Source of the DNA: Aphanomyces cochlioides
Lineage: Eukaryota; Oomycota; Saprolegniomycetes; Saprolegniales; Verrucalvaceae
NCBI GenBank assembly: GCA_019828595.1
Contig: JAHQRK010000047.1
Location: forward strand, 1 to 64,000
Direction of reading: 5' to 3'
Length of the DNA: 64,000 bases
The notes beneath the pieces were generated by a model. It was not told the origin of the DNA. It made no database searches and saw nothing but the letters and a program-made list of their open reading frames with translations. Position numbers and translations under genes: made by a program. Of the stretch, positions 19,266 through 30,994 are shown in pieces; positions within the stretch are counted from its first letter, which is position 1, and every line of letters begins with the position of its first letter.

Positions 19266-20480
19266 CTAGGCTGAATTGGAAATCAATTTGGCTTTTCGTT
19301 TTCTTGATTCGCTTCGACGTTGGGACTTCGATTTCTTCGGTGTTTGTAAGCTAACACGGCGAATATGTCGGATAAAACTGACTCTTGGCATCTGACCCAG
19401 GGGGTATACATTTTCATTGTCTTGGATCATACATAGACTTCGGTCTATGCAGCGCTTGTATCGCTTGGCGAGGACCCAGCAATGGGATGTTGAATCAGTG
19501 ACAGAAACAACCAAGAATTCTCCGTCAGGCTCATCCAATATCGCTCTACAGATATCACGAATTGGATCACCCACCGATTGCTTGAGCAGTTGACGGGAGA
19601 ATATGGCGTCGTTGTAGTGGAATCCATGTGTGTATGCCAGCTTGAGAAAATCATGCATCTTGGAAGGGGGAATGCCCGCGTCTTGAGGAACTCCATGGGC
19701 CTCTTTGAAACCCGAAATGACTTCTTCGCTGAGCTCAAAATTGGAGACATTCAAATTGGTAGCAACGATTCGGATTGCAGCCGCAAGACAAGATTTGTCA
19801 CTGTTGTTGCCAATTTCTAGCCACAGAGGATCCATCGCTCGAAATTCAGCAAGCGTTGGGGCGAGACCAGTGTTCGTGAGGAAGTGGGCTCCAGCTTGTC
19901 GCCATCGTTGGTACATCGCCACGGCTTCTTGACACCCGCTGAGGTCTTTTTCGTCGAACCAGTCTTTGTCGAGTCCATCCGGGCGTTGAAACTTCCAGTT
20001 GACTTGGTATTGAATAGTTGAAATTCGATTTCGCATTGATGCCACTTCGCGGTGGTCATCGATAAACAACACTTCATCGATGTCATCATCGTCGGTTGGA
20101 ATTCGCAGAGTGCGTGGGCGGTTGGTTGGGGCATCAGCCGTTGTCGCATTCGTTTGTGGCCTGGCTGGAACAGAAACATCGTCCAATAGATCCATGAGGG
20201 ATGGTAGCGGAGATCCATTGTCATTGCCCAAGGGGTCAAATTCGCGGGTGCTCGAGTTCAAAATGGACATATCAGGAGTAAATTGGTGTTCTTCAGTTGT
20301 AACTGGACTTGAAGGACGAGTGTCGGATGATTGCGTCATAGGTACAGAAATCTCAACTCCATCCACTCCCTCAAGAGTAATCCCTGGAGACATCGAGCTC
20401 CCCACACCTCGTGTAGTTATGGGTCTCGACGTCTGCGCGGGGAGTACGCTATCGGCAGTGAAAATCGTTGAAGCTTCCAT
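19266..20480 (-). CDS. LINE B2 ORF3: chromodomain-like plus putative cysteine protease
   Basis: Same protein as B1 ORF3, with the same amino-acid sequence as far as I can compare. It runs from ATG 20480 (404 aa) with the chromodomain-like region at 135-194, candidate catalytic Cys231, His333 and Asp354, and a basic tail. The open frame is kept in all three B copies while ORF2 is broken in each, which fits recent copying more than relaxed constraint. Confidence 0.75.
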   Translation of the reverse strand: MEASTIFTADSVLPAQTSRPITTRGVGSSMSPGITLEGVDGVEISVPMTQSSDTRPSSPVTTEEHQFTPDMSILNSSTREFDPLGNDNGSPLPSLMDLLDDVSVPARPQTNATTADAPTNRPRTLRIPTDDDDIDEVLFIDDHREVASMRNRISTIQYQVNWKFQRPDGLDKDWFDEKDLSGCQEAVAMYQRWRQAGAHFLTNTGLAPTLAEFRAMDPLWLEIGNNSDKSCLAAAIRIVATNLNVSNFELSEEVISGFKEAHGVPQDAGIPPSKMHDFLKLAYTHGFHYNDAIFSRQLLKQSVGDPIRDICRAILDEPDGEFLVVSVTDSTSHCWVLAKRYKRCIDRSLCMIQDNENVYPLGQMPRVSFIRHIRRVSLQTPKKSKSQRRSESRKRKAKLISNSA

Positions 20481-20693
20481 TGTTGTTGTCTTGGGTAAAA
20501 TCAAAAGTGAGTCTTGGAGAATTGTTTTGAGATTCTCACTGAACTTATTCTCAGTTGCGACACTTGAGTCAGGCACGATTTGATTGGGCAGTGAAATGTT
20601 TTGCGCGGATCGTGAGTGATGGTCGCCAGGATTCCCAATCAAAAATTCAGCTGGGATACCAAGTCAAGAATACAGCTGGGGCTTGTAATCAAA

Positions 20694-23600
20694 TTACTGG
20701 TGTTCAACTCGAAAAGACATGGGATATTTTTCGAATAGCTCGTTGTATCCAGCTTGAGAGAAAAGGACTGAGACCGCTTCGATGATGTTTCGATAGTCGA
20801 AGTCGTCAGGCGAGAGCAAACGAATTGTTCGCCTGATGGAAGCTGTCCAACTGACAAATATAATCTCGTTCCATAGTAAAATCGGTAGAGGCCTTTTGCC
20901 ATCGAACTTGGTTGCATTTCTTTGAGTCCATAAGGAGTACGTGATGGAAGCACAAAGGAGGGACCATAATTTGAATAATGCGTCATGCAGGTGTTTTCCT
21001 CGCGTATTGGTCTTGAAGCGACTGATATTCGTGGTGGTTGCCCAATCAAACTTAACACCATAAGCTCTCCATGCTCGCTCTTGGAACATCCAAACTTGAT
21101 GTACATGATGACATGTATGGAAGGCATGATGAAAAGTCTCAACATCCGAGCAATCTTCATAGACACAACAAATAGCGTCAGGGTTTTGGATCTGCATATA
21201 GGAAAACCTCGAGTTGACGGGTAACATCTTCATGTGCAATCGAAACCATACATCGCCTTGAACAGGTGGAGGTAGATTACACACAGTACGAATGAGACGG
21301 ATATACTTTGCTATGTCTTTGTCAGTTCTTGTCGTAGTCTTCATAGGATGTATAGCTTCAGTCTGGGGGCGTGGTAAGCTAAATGCACCACGTTTTTCTT
21401 GGGCCACGACTCGAAAGGTAAATCAGCATCCTTGATTCTGGCTGTAAACGGATGTTGACAAGTCGGGACATTAGGCAGTGGCGACCCTTGCCGAATGTCA
21501 AACGATCGAACAACTTTGTCGAAGATTCGTGTGAGTTGATTGTAAATGTCGGTTGTGCGGGGCAATGTGGCAAAGTCCATGACTCCGTCCTGGTTTAGAC
21601 AAACTTGGGCAGCTGGATTGTTCGACGACATTCGGTTCACGAACATGGTCTCTGTTGGCCAAGCGCCATGTGGGGTCAGGAAATCCTTCAGGCATCTGAG
21701 ACCATTTTTGGCCCCGTGGCGGCACCAGAGACGCATGTCTTCATCTTTCACGACATTTGCTAACATCTTAGCAGAGCCGAAGTGCATTGCGTCGTAGGCT
21801 GTGAGCCATACCGGGAGGTTCAGTACCGTGTCGAGATTTGGAGGCACGCCGATTCGCTTACTCATGTCTGTGGCTGACCAATGTTTCCAAGTATCAAGCC
21901 ACAGTGGATGGAGCTCGCGAAGCAAAAGCCACTTGGAGCTTGCATTTGGGTAGTATGAAAGAAAATCGAATGGGTGACTGTCTCGGAATAACTGATGTAT
22001 TGTGCGGCTAAATTGTCGCTGTACAAGTTTCTTCCACACCAGGATTTCACCAGGAGAATCGGCAGACATAAAGAGCTGTAAACGAAGAAGGCGTTGTGTT
22101 CGCAGCCTCGATGCAATGTGGGGGATTCCCAAGCCTAAAGGCTTGTCGTACTGCCACCTTCTATGGATTGAGGGACGGTAACTCTCATCGAGCTGGGTCT
22201 TGCGGCAAAGTATGAACTTGTTTAACATTTGTTGCCACGTAACGACCATAGCAGGAGGCACAGGTACAACGGCTGTTACATGCCACAACATAGATAGCAA
22301 CATCGTGGAGGCAATAAGCTTTCGGCCCTGCAATGTCCTTGCTCGTTTACCCCATAGTTGAAAGGACGAGATGAATTTGTCGTTGAGTTTTTGAAGTTGG
22401 GAGTCAGCCGAAAGTCGATGGCCAAAGAGAATACCAAGATATTTCGTACACTGACCAGTTGGTACGATATTGAGCAAACCATCTGCTTCGATGTCTTCTT
22501 GATCGAGATGGTCGTTGAGAACCAAGGTCATGCACTTGGAACGATTCAGACGGGCCCCTGAAGCCGTGCAAAACTCTTCCACAATTGCCATTTGCTCCAC
22601 AGCAGATTGCAGCGAGTTTGATAACAACGTCGAGTCGTCGGCAAAGAATATACTCGTAATAACTGAGTCGTGGGGGAGAGCGATTCCAAGATGTGGGGAC
22701 GCTCGGAGCATCTCACCAAGAGGTTCTAGGTATAGGACGAACAGTAGGCATGATAAAGGACAGCCTTGTTTGACGCCTCGGGTAGGTCGGATCTTAGGGC
22801 CAAGCTCGCCATTGAAGATGATCTGGACCAAAGGTGAGTCGTACAAAAGAGCTACCCACGCAATGAAACCATCACCAGTGTTGACTTCTCTCAGCACATC
22901 AAGCATAAATTCTCGATCCACCATGTCGTACGCTTTCGAAAAGTCAAGGAATGTTGCATAGTAGTCGTGATCTTCGTTGGTGCAAAACGTTTGCAAAGTT
23001 TGCACAAGCAGGACGTGGTCATGCAGCCGTCGTCCTGGGACAAAGCCAGCTTGACTTGGGTGAATGAGATGAGGAGCTACTGTAGCCAGGCGATAAGCGA
23101 GGGCACGGGATAGTATCTTCACCTCCACTGACATGAGTGCAATAGGTCGGTAGTTTCCAGGATCGCCTCGATCACCAGCTTTGAAGAGCAGAGCCACAGC
23201 ACTACGCCTTTGTTGAAGGAGTAGTTTACCGTGGTGGTGAAGTTGGTAGTTGAAGACCCTGACCAGGATTTCGGAGAAAGCCTCGGGTGCTACTTGGAAG
23301 AAGGCCGCTGGCCATCCATCAGGACCAGGAGACTTGTTTGGACTCATTGTCTTGAGAGCACTACACAGCTCGGCTGCTGTGATAGGTCTGTCTAGCTCCT
23401 CGCGTTGCTCATCATTGAGTTTGCGGGAGATAAACCGTATGACAGCCCTCCGCCTCGCCCGGTTTAGCCGAGGTTGTTCGCCACGAGTGGTAGTCATTAT
23501 TGCCTTCCAATGGGCAGTGAATCTCTCTTTGATAGTGGTAGGATCAGACACGGGAATGCCATCGACGTTGACCGTCGTGATAGGAACCTTGAGTCCTTGT

Positions 23601-24808
23601 GGCCTTCGAAAGAAGTGGCTCGTACCGCGTTCGTTGACATTTGCATGAAAATCGAATTGCTGATCCATGCGGTATTGGCGATATTCGATTCTTGCGTTTT
23701 CCAGCGCCAACCGAGTAGCATCAACGGCAGCCTCGTCGAGCAAGCCAGCTTCGTATGATCGTTGTGCAGATATATGTCTCAGTTTTAGGCTTTTGAGCTC
23801 GTGTTGCATGGATTGGAGGTGGTGGCGATGACATTGTTGTAAACGTCGTTTGATTCGCTTAAGCCACCCATACCAGACGGCTCCCATGTTTGTCGATTCG
23901 TCCGCACGCATCTCAGAGAGGAGGTGTGATGCCTCTTCTCGTATGGCTTTGATGACGAGCGGGTCTTTGAGTAGCTCTCTCGGCAGCCTCCAGTAGCCAC
24001 GGGTCGTGGGTGTATGACTTGTAGAGAGAACGACAGTGTGCTCCAAGTGATCTCCGGCAAAGCTGTTAGTGGCATATTTTGAGCTTTGGTAGGATTGGGC
24101 AACTAAATCTTGGTCAATGAACCAGTAGTCCAGACGATTGCTTCGTCCTGGACCGCTTGCCAGTCTTTCGTGAGGGTGGTGTAGGCGCCACGCGTCGATG
24201 ACTCCTAGTTGTGACAGCCAGGCAAGACATTCGACTTTTCCAAAGGTGTGATCTTGCCGTGGTTTGGAAGCATCGAGGTGTTCGTTGACAGGAAGGTTAA
24301 AATCTCCCCCAACCAGGTGTACACTGTTAGCTTCAAAAGCGCGAGGGAGACTGTCAAAGAAACTAGCCCGATGTTGAGGGGTAACTGGCGCGTAAATGTT
24401 GTGGATGTAGACTGGGGTTTCATCCCAGTACGTTTTGATCACAATATAACGGCCAGGGATATCGTGTTGTGATAAGTGCACCAGGCTTGAGAATCCAGGC
24501 ATCGATTCGTGAAAGTATGATGCAACGCCACATCGACGGTTGTTCAAATTGTCCGTGCGGGTTGTTCGTAAGTCGTTGGTAAAAAGTTTGTACTTGCTAA
24601 CACCCACTTCGTTGTCGAGGTGAGTGTGGAAAGTGTCAAGATGTTTTGCGTTGTTGAGTTTCGTTTCTTGAAAGAGAACAGCTTGTGTCGGTTTCCGAAG
24701 ACGCCGTGCAACAAGATGTCCGTTTTCTTTCAGCCCATTGAGGTTGCTCGTCGTCACTTCAAGTATGGGGAGCTTGACAAAATGACCAGCCGCGACCACT
24801 TTAGCCAC
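20694..24808 (-). pseudogene. LINE B2 ORF2: endonuclease-reverse transcriptase, C-terminally frameshifted
   Basis: Endonuclease and reverse transcriptase are in one frame here, including FLDFSKAYD and FADDSTLL. A five-G run near 21365, where B1 has six, shifts the frame at HAP, after about 1145 residues. The main frame stops at 21341 after a few altered residues. The last 220 or so residues, with the CVYEDC...HHAFHTC knuckle, are in another frame down to 20694. Family A keeps this region in frame, so the B1 reading is the ancestral one. As in B1, there is no ATG before the endonuclease; GTG is used as the marker. Confidence 0.9.
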
Positions 24809-27266
24809 GGGAAGCGATCGTTGTGAGATCCGCTAGGTCGCCGTGAATTAAAGTAGGTTCGCTTGGGTGAAACATGACTTGATTGTGGAGAGTGATATCC
24901 AAATCGTTGCTTTCGTGTAGTTGAAGGATTTTTGTCATGATGTGACACATCGATTCTCCGTCGCCAGTGTACATGAATTCCATTCTGTTCCATATGTGGA
25001 GGCCAAGGTCGGTGTACATCAGGAGTGACATGAGCGTTTCGGAGGATAGACTGCGTTTACCAAGGCGAGAGGGTAACGCTGTCACTGGACTTTTTGTTGA
25101 GGCCAAAATTGCCGCATCGCTATTGAAATATAGTGGAGCATGAACTGCCATCAATACTTCTGCAATGGCCAGCACTTCTTCGACTTCAACTCTGTTGAGG
25201 ACGATGTCATCATCGGTGATGATTGCCTCGATGAGTGGGAGGTTGTTGACCATCTTCTGGTCACTGAACACCGAGATCACGTGGTCGTGAGTGATTGGAG
25301 TGCCGAATGTTGCCTCGTAGAGCTGACCAAAAGATTTTGTGCCACCACCAGACGCTCTTAGCCAACGATTAAGCAGTCGAAGACGAACAAAGTATTCGAA
25401 GCTGTCTCGATTGGAGACAAAAATTTGGTGCAGTTGCAGTCCAAATTCGATTGGCGCACGTTCTAGATGGATGCAGATCGTGTCAACACGCCCGTCCGTA
25501 ATCAATTTCAATAAGTTGAAGGAATCGTGCGCTAACGCTTCCTTAACTTGGGCCGGGATATGTTGTGGTGCGTTTTGAGCCTTGGTGTCAAGGTCGTTGA
25601 GCTCGGCAAGTATGGCATCGAGAGACTTCTCAAACCTTTGGATTGAGCCCTCGTGGGGTTTGATCCCGCTAATGAACTCTTCAGCGGCAACGTGCACCTT
25701 GTCACCAGATTTGAGTGTCAGCTTTGGAACAATTACTTTGACAGTGGTGTTGCCAACTGTCGTTTCGTGTTCCTCGGGCTCAACATTAGCGCGTTCGTCC
25801 AGAGCCGCAAACATGTTCGGGGAGATCCAAGGACGATCAGGAGCTGGGATTGAGCCAGCGGAGATTGGGGTTTTCTTTCTTTTGCCTGTAGTTTGAACTT
25901 CAGTCCATTCCTTGTTGCTGTCTCGGGTCATTTTCTGCCGTTTGGCAGTGGATGTCGAGACAGCGGCGTCTCCCCGTGGGCGGTGAGGGGTTGCGTGAAG
26001 TCCATGTTGGGTGGCGATTACATCGAGGTCAAGGCGCGCGAGCTTCTTGTCACGGTAAAACCATCCTTGACCAAACACGCGGAGGCACCGACCCTTGAAA
26101 ATGAATTCTTCAATTGATCGACCGTCATTGTGCATAGATTCGGGTATAGCTGTCCCTTCAAAATACAAGCGATAACGAGAGCTAGCCAAGCCAGTCGTCG
26201 AGGAAACTGTGGAGTATGAGCCCCACAAAAAGCGCGGCTCAAGCTTTGACATGATGCTGAACATGAGACGTTCTTCATCCTGTCCTTGGAGACCAGATGG
26301 GATATCGATGAAATATCCATCAAGTATATGGGGCTCAGTCATGACAAATCTCTGAGAGCTGCCATCCTTTGCCACTTGGATCTTGAGAGAGACTCCACGC
26401 AGCTTTTTAAGAGCATCTTCAGAGGCTATGCCCCACTTGAGAAGACGATTGGAGACATCTTTCTCGCACTTGATGACATCGACAAATGCATCGTCCAAAT
26501 CAAGCGCTTGGTTGTCAAACAATAGAGATGTCATTGCCTTGGAGATGTCGATGTATTTGGTGTATTGGCCAGTGGACATTTGTAGCCAGCCAACAACATC
26601 TCTGGGGGAATGTTTTTGGATGGGCAAAGTGTCGTCAAACGTGAGAGATCCTGTCGCGCGTTTTTGCAACAAGGACGCCAGCTCGGCCATAGTTGGTCGA
26701 TAATGGCCGACGTCACTGTTCCGCTGAGCCTTGGCAGATTTAGCTCTCTGCTTGGCTTGGAATTCCCACACGCATTCGTTTGGCTTTTTGGTCGAGGTGT
26801 TCGACTCGGGTGGTATTGGCACGGAGCGTGTTGTAGCAGGAGGCGAGGCATCGATTTGAGCTTCAGGCTCCATTTCCACATCAACATTGGTGTCGCGAAT
26901 CGATTGGTCTTCAGAGCGCGGCTCCAGCTCAGTGGCTTGAGTAATCGGTGGGGTATGTGGTTGGTTGTTGTTGGAGATATCCTCTATGTCTTCATCAGGC
27001 ATCGGAGAAACATTATCCTTGTTGACAGTTTTGTCGCTGGTACGAGCGCTTGGTAATGGCACGCGACCACCGAGTGTAGCAAGACGTATGGGCGGTTGAG
27101 CAGCAGGCGGAGTTTTGTCGATGATTGAGTCAGGTTCATCGTCATCATCATCGTCAACAATCACCTCCATGATACTAGAAGCGTCCGAGGTATTGCGAAA
27201 GGGAGAGGCAGAAAAAGCTGAGGGCTTGTGTGCATGAGCACGGCTGGAAGAGCGGGTAGTCGCCAT
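24801..27266 (-). CDS. LINE B2 ORF1, RNA-binding-like protein, 821 aa
   Basis: Intact frame from ATG 27266 to TAA 24801. It differs from B1 ORF1 at only a few residues (for example Ala for Val near residue 20, and Met for Thr in the QKMTRDSNK linker). Domains are as in B1: acidic N-terminus, RRM-like centre (YFIDIPSGL...YRLYFEG) and a helical C-terminal domain with HAPLYFNSDAAI. Confidence 0.85.
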   Translation of the reverse strand: MATTRSSSRAHAHKPSAFSASPFRNTSDASSIMEVIVDDDDDDEPDSIIDKTPPAAQPPIRLATLGGRVPLPSARTSDKTVNKDNVSPMPDEDIEDISNNNQPHTPPITQATELEPRSEDQSIRDTNVDVEMEPEAQIDASPPATTRSVPIPPESNTSTKKPNECVWEFQAKQRAKSAKAQRNSDVGHYRPTMAELASLLQKRATGSLTFDDTLPIQKHSPRDVVGWLQMSTGQYTKYIDISKAMTSLLFDNQALDLDDAFVDVIKCEKDVSNRLLKWGIASEDALKKLRGVSLKIQVAKDGSSQRFVMTEPHILDGYFIDIPSGLQGQDEERLMFSIMSKLEPRFLWGSYSTVSSTTGLASSRYRLYFEGTAIPESMHNDGRSIEEFIFKGRCLRVFGQGWFYRDKKLARLDLDVIATQHGLHATPHRPRGDAAVSTSTAKRQKMTRDSNKEWTEVQTTGKRKKTPISAGSIPAPDRPWISPNMFAALDERANVEPEEHETTVGNTTVKVIVPKLTLKSGDKVHVAAEEFISGIKPHEGSIQRFEKSLDAILAELNDLDTKAQNAPQHIPAQVKEALAHDSFNLLKLITDGRVDTICIHLERAPIEFGLQLHQIFVSNRDSFEYFVRLRLLNRWLRASGGGTKSFGQLYEATFGTPITHDHVISVFSDQKMVNNLPLIEAIITDDDIVLNRVEVEEVLAIAEVLMAVHAPLYFNSDAAILASTKSPVTALPSRLGKRSLSSETLMSLLMYTDLGLHIWNRMEFMYTGDGESMCHIMTKILQLHESNDLDITLHNQVMFHPSEPTLIHGDLADLTTIASRG

Positions 27267-27317
27267 GTTGTCAGTTTTGGACAGTGGTACTGCGGGGTAG
27301 CTGGCAAATTGGAAACT

Positions 27318-27425
27318 CCGGTCATAGCTCAGTTGGTAGAGCGTTTGACTGTAGTGGAAAGTTGTATTGGATTCAGTATGGCTTCAGAAATCAAATGGCC
27401 ACCGGTTCGATTCCGGTTGACCGGA
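27318..27425 (+). tRNA. tRNA-Tyr(GTA), copy 3, with intron
   Basis: Identical to copy 1. It lies directly next to the 5' end of B2, in head-to-head orientation, and is rebuilt by the 15-bp duplication at 27317-27331. Confidence 0.97.
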
Positions 27426-28513
27426 CTCTCTTTTTCACACTTTCATCTCCTTTCCTTCTCTTACCCTCTTTTTTCCACCTCTCTCTTCATCTTCACGACC
27501 TTTACACGTCCCAACATTTAGATTCATCACATTTACCTACACATACAACAACTACACACGATACAGTCTATTCCAATGCCACACAAATCAAATCTACGCG
27601 TTTTCACCAGCATTCACGCGGCATGAGCCATCATTGCTCTGTCTTGTTTATTTCATGTGCAGGACACATTGGATGCACCCCAAAAGACATTACAATCAAG
27701 AGGAATCACATTCCCTTACATACGTTGTCGTGCCAGTATTTTTGTCGCTCGTCAATCTCTGACAAAAACTCCTCCACGTAGTAGCATAGAAGTGCCATTT
27801 TGAAGGTCCAGTGAGCATACATGCCCCACAGCTCCTACGTTTGCCTTTCGGATGTCTGTGACGGCTCAGTTCAAAGTAGTTCGGGGTTGACGTTTTAAGT
27901 GATGCCTCGCTAATTCATTGATCGAAATGAACAACACGTTATTTAAACATGGTTGCTTCTTGGAGGATAAAACAGTTTATGTTGGTTGTCCAAAATGAAC
28001 AGCCTCATACTTTCCAACCTCTGAATTGAGGTATAATCCCTTTGCAAAAACAAATCGCAACGACGTTTGGCTTCAACACAGAGAGAGGAGGAAAAAGAGT
28101 CTACCAATCGCACACGCATACATTCCGTTCTTGTTGTGTCGTTGTTTTAGTCACTCATATTTTGGCAAGTCATATATACATTCTTTTTGGGGGGACACAG
28201 CACGAGGATTCATCGTGCTAACTTGGTGCGTGCTGTGTGGCCACGGTGCGACGTTGGTACGGAGACTTCTCTACAACACTGCATGAGGCAGAGCGAAGAG
28301 CTTGGTAAAGGGTAAGAGTGTTTGTAAATAAGAAGGTGGATGGAATGCGATGTTGTAGATGAAATGGCAGAGACGAGTCTCTGAAAATGGGCTGGAAGAT
28401 AGTGAGGACTATAAGAATACAGGGTGTAGGATGTGGTTGATGATGCCAGTTGGTAGTGTATGTAGATGACTAAAATAGTGTGTGAAAGGTCGGTGGCTGG
28501 AGGACGAATGTGT
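27426..28513. repeat. Array spacer 3
   Basis: Variant unit with an extra T in CACACAAATCAAATC (also in spacer 6). It ends GACGAATGTG before an unoccupied tRNA gene. No gene seen. Confidence 0.85.
27431..27435 (+). terminator. Pol III T5 terminator of tRNA-Tyr copy 3
   Basis: T5 run 6 nt after the tRNA 3' end. Confidence 0.8.
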
Positions 28514-28621
28514 CCGGTCATAGCTCAGTTGGTAGAGCGTTTGACTGTAGTGGAAAGTTGTATTGGATTCAGTATGGCTTCAGAAATCAAATGGCCACCG
28601 GTTCGATTCCGGTTGACCGGA
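28514..28621 (+). tRNA. tRNA-Tyr(GTA), copy 4, with intron, LINE-free
   Basis: Identical to copy 1. This is an uninterrupted array unit, so it shows the empty target site: the upstream flank ATGTG runs straight into TCCGGTCATAGCTCAGTTGG. Confidence 0.97.
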
Positions 28622-29708
28622 CTCTCTTTTTCACACTTTCATCTCCTTTCCTTCTCTTACCCTCTTTTTTCCACCTCTCTCTTCATCTTCACGACCTTTA
28701 CACGTCCCAACATTTAGATTCATCACATTTACCTACACATACAACAACTACACACGATACAGTCTATTCCAATGCCACACAAACAAATCTACGCGTTTTC
28801 ACCAGCATTCACGCGGCATGAGCCATCATTGCTCTGTCTTGTTTATTTCATGTGCAGGACACATTGGATGCACCCCAAAAGACATTACAATCAAGAGGAA
28901 TCACATTCCCTTACATACGTTGTCGTGCCAGTATTTTTGTCGCTCGTCAATCTCTGACAAAAACTCCTCCACGTAGTAGCATAGAAGTGCCATTTTGAAG
29001 GTCCAGTGAGCATACATGCCCCACAGCTCCTACGTTTGCCTTTCGGATGTCTGTGACGGCTCAGTTCAAAGTAGTTCGGGGTTGACGTTTTAAGTGATGC
29101 CTCGCTAATTCATTGATCGAAATGAACAACACGTTATTTAAACATGGTTGCTTCTTGGAGGATAAAACAGTTTATGTTGGTTGTCCAAAATGAACAGCCT
29201 CATACTTTCCAACCTCTGAATTGAGGTATAATCCCTTTGCAAAAACAAATCGCAACGACGTTTGGCTTCAACACAGAGAGAGGAGGAAAAAGAGTCTACC
29301 AATCGCACACGCATACATTCCGTTCTTGTTGTGTCGTTGTTTTAGTCACTCATATTTTGGCAAGTCATATATACATTCTTTTTGGGGGGACACAGCACGA
29401 GGATTCATCGTGCTAACTTGGTGCGTGCTGTGTGGCCACGGTGCGACGTTGGTACGGAGACTTCTCTACAACACTGCATGAGGCAGAGCGAAGAGCTTGG
29501 TAAAGGGTAAGAGTGTTTGTAAATAAGAAGGTGGATGGAATGCGATGTTGTAGATGAAATGGCAGAGACGAGTCTCTGAAAATGGGCTGGAAGATAGTGA
29601 GGACTATAAGAATACAGGGTGTAGGATGTGGTTGATGATGCCAGTTGGTAGTGTATGTAGATGACTAAAATAGTGTGTGAAAGGTCGGTGGCTGGAGGAC
29701 GAATGTGT
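28622..29708. repeat. Array spacer 4
   Basis: Spacer between two adjacent LINE-free tRNA genes; the period from tRNA start to tRNA start is 1195 bp. It ends GACGAATGTG. No gene seen. Confidence 0.85.
28627..28631 (+). terminator. Pol III T5 terminator of tRNA-Tyr copy 4
   Basis: T5 run 6 nt after the tRNA 3' end. Confidence 0.8.
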
Positions 29709-29816
29709 CCGGTCATAGCTCAGTTGGTAGAGCGTTTGACTGTAGTGGAAAGTTGTATTGGATTCAGTATGGCTTCAGAAATCAAATGGCCACCGGTTCG
29801 ATTCCGGTTGACCGGA
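29709..29816 (+). tRNA. tRNA-Tyr(GTA), copy 5, with intron, LINE-free
   Basis: Identical to copy 1 and uninterrupted; the second of two clean array units. Confidence 0.97.
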
Positions 29817-30901
29817 CTCTCTTTTTCACACTTTCATCTCCTTTCCTTCTCTTACCCTCTTTTTTCCACCTCTCTCTTCATCTTCACGACCTTTACACGT
29901 CCCAACATTTAGATTCATCACATTTACCTACACATACAACAACTACACACGATACAGTCTATTCCAATGCCACACAAACAAATCTACGCGTTTTCACCAG
30001 CATTCACGCGGCATGAGCCATCATTGCTCTGTCTTGTTTATTTCATGTGCAGGACACATTGGATGCACCCCAAAAGACATTACAATCAAGAGGAATCACA
30101 TTCCCTTACATACGTTGTCGTGCCAGTATTTTTGTCGCTCGTCAATCTCTGACAAAAACTCCTCCACGTAGTAGCATAGAAGTGCCATTTTGAAGGTCCA
30201 GTGAGCATACATGCCCCACAGCTCCTACGTTTGCCTTTCGGATGTCTGTGACGGCTCAGTTCAAAGTAGTTCGGGGTTGACGTTTTAAGTGATGCCTCGC
30301 TAATTCATTGATCGAAATGAACAACACGTTATTTAAACATGGTTGCTTCTTGGAGGATAAAACAGTTTATGTTGGTTGTCCAAAATGAACAGCCTCATAC
30401 TTTCCAACCTCTGAATTGAGGTATAATCCCTTTGCAAAAACAAATCGCAACGACGTTTGGCTTCAACACAGAGAGAGGAGGAAAAAGAGTCTACCAATCG
30501 CACACGCATACATTCCGTTCTTGTTGTGTCGTTGTTTTAGTCACTCATATTTTGGCAAGTCATATATACATTCTTTTGGGGGGACACAGCACGAGGATTC
30601 ATCGTGCTAACTTGGTGCGTGCTGTGTGGCCACGGTGCGACGTTGGTACGGAGACTTCTCTACAACACTGCATGAGGCAGAGCGAAGAGCTTGGTAAAGG
30701 GTAAGAGTGTTTGTAAATAAGAAGGTGGATGGAATGCGATGTTGTAGATGAAATGGCAGAGACGAGTCTCTGAAAATGGGCTGGAAGATAGTGAGGACTA
30801 TAAGAATACAGGGTGTAGGATGTGGTTGATGATGCCAGTTGGTAGTGTATGTAGATGACTAAAATAGTGTGTAAAAGGTCGGTGGCTGGAGGACGTATGT
30901 G
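29817..30901. repeat. Array spacer 5
   Basis: Ends GACGTATGTG before the LINE-occupied site of B3. Minor differences from the other spacers include GTGTAAAAGG near 30871. No gene seen. Confidence 0.85.
29822..29826 (+). terminator. Pol III T5 terminator of tRNA-Tyr copy 5
   Basis: T5 run 6 nt after the tRNA 3' end. Confidence 0.8.
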
Positions 30902-30916
30902 TCCGGTCATAGCTCA
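30902..30916 (+). repeat. 15-bp target-site copy before B3
   Basis: TCCGGTCATAGCTCA stub; its partner is at 39046-39060. Confidence 0.92.
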
Positions 30917-30994
30917 ATGTCAATGGGGAGTCTATTTGTAGTTAATGTAAACTACAAACTAATATTGCCCGAAGGCTCATCCCATTTCCAACTG

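Larger units (their letters stand above)
19188..27316 (-). mobile_element. LINE family B copy B2, full length, 8129 bp
   Basis: Near-identical to B1 over the whole length, with the same three ORFs and exact 15-bp target duplications. It shares with B3, but not B1, the loss of one G from a six-G run near 21365 and several point differences near the ORF2 3' end. B2 and B3 therefore come from one source copy or from duplication of an array segment. The 3' structure is 19188-19260 and the conserved 5' block is 27283-27316. Confidence 0.95.
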
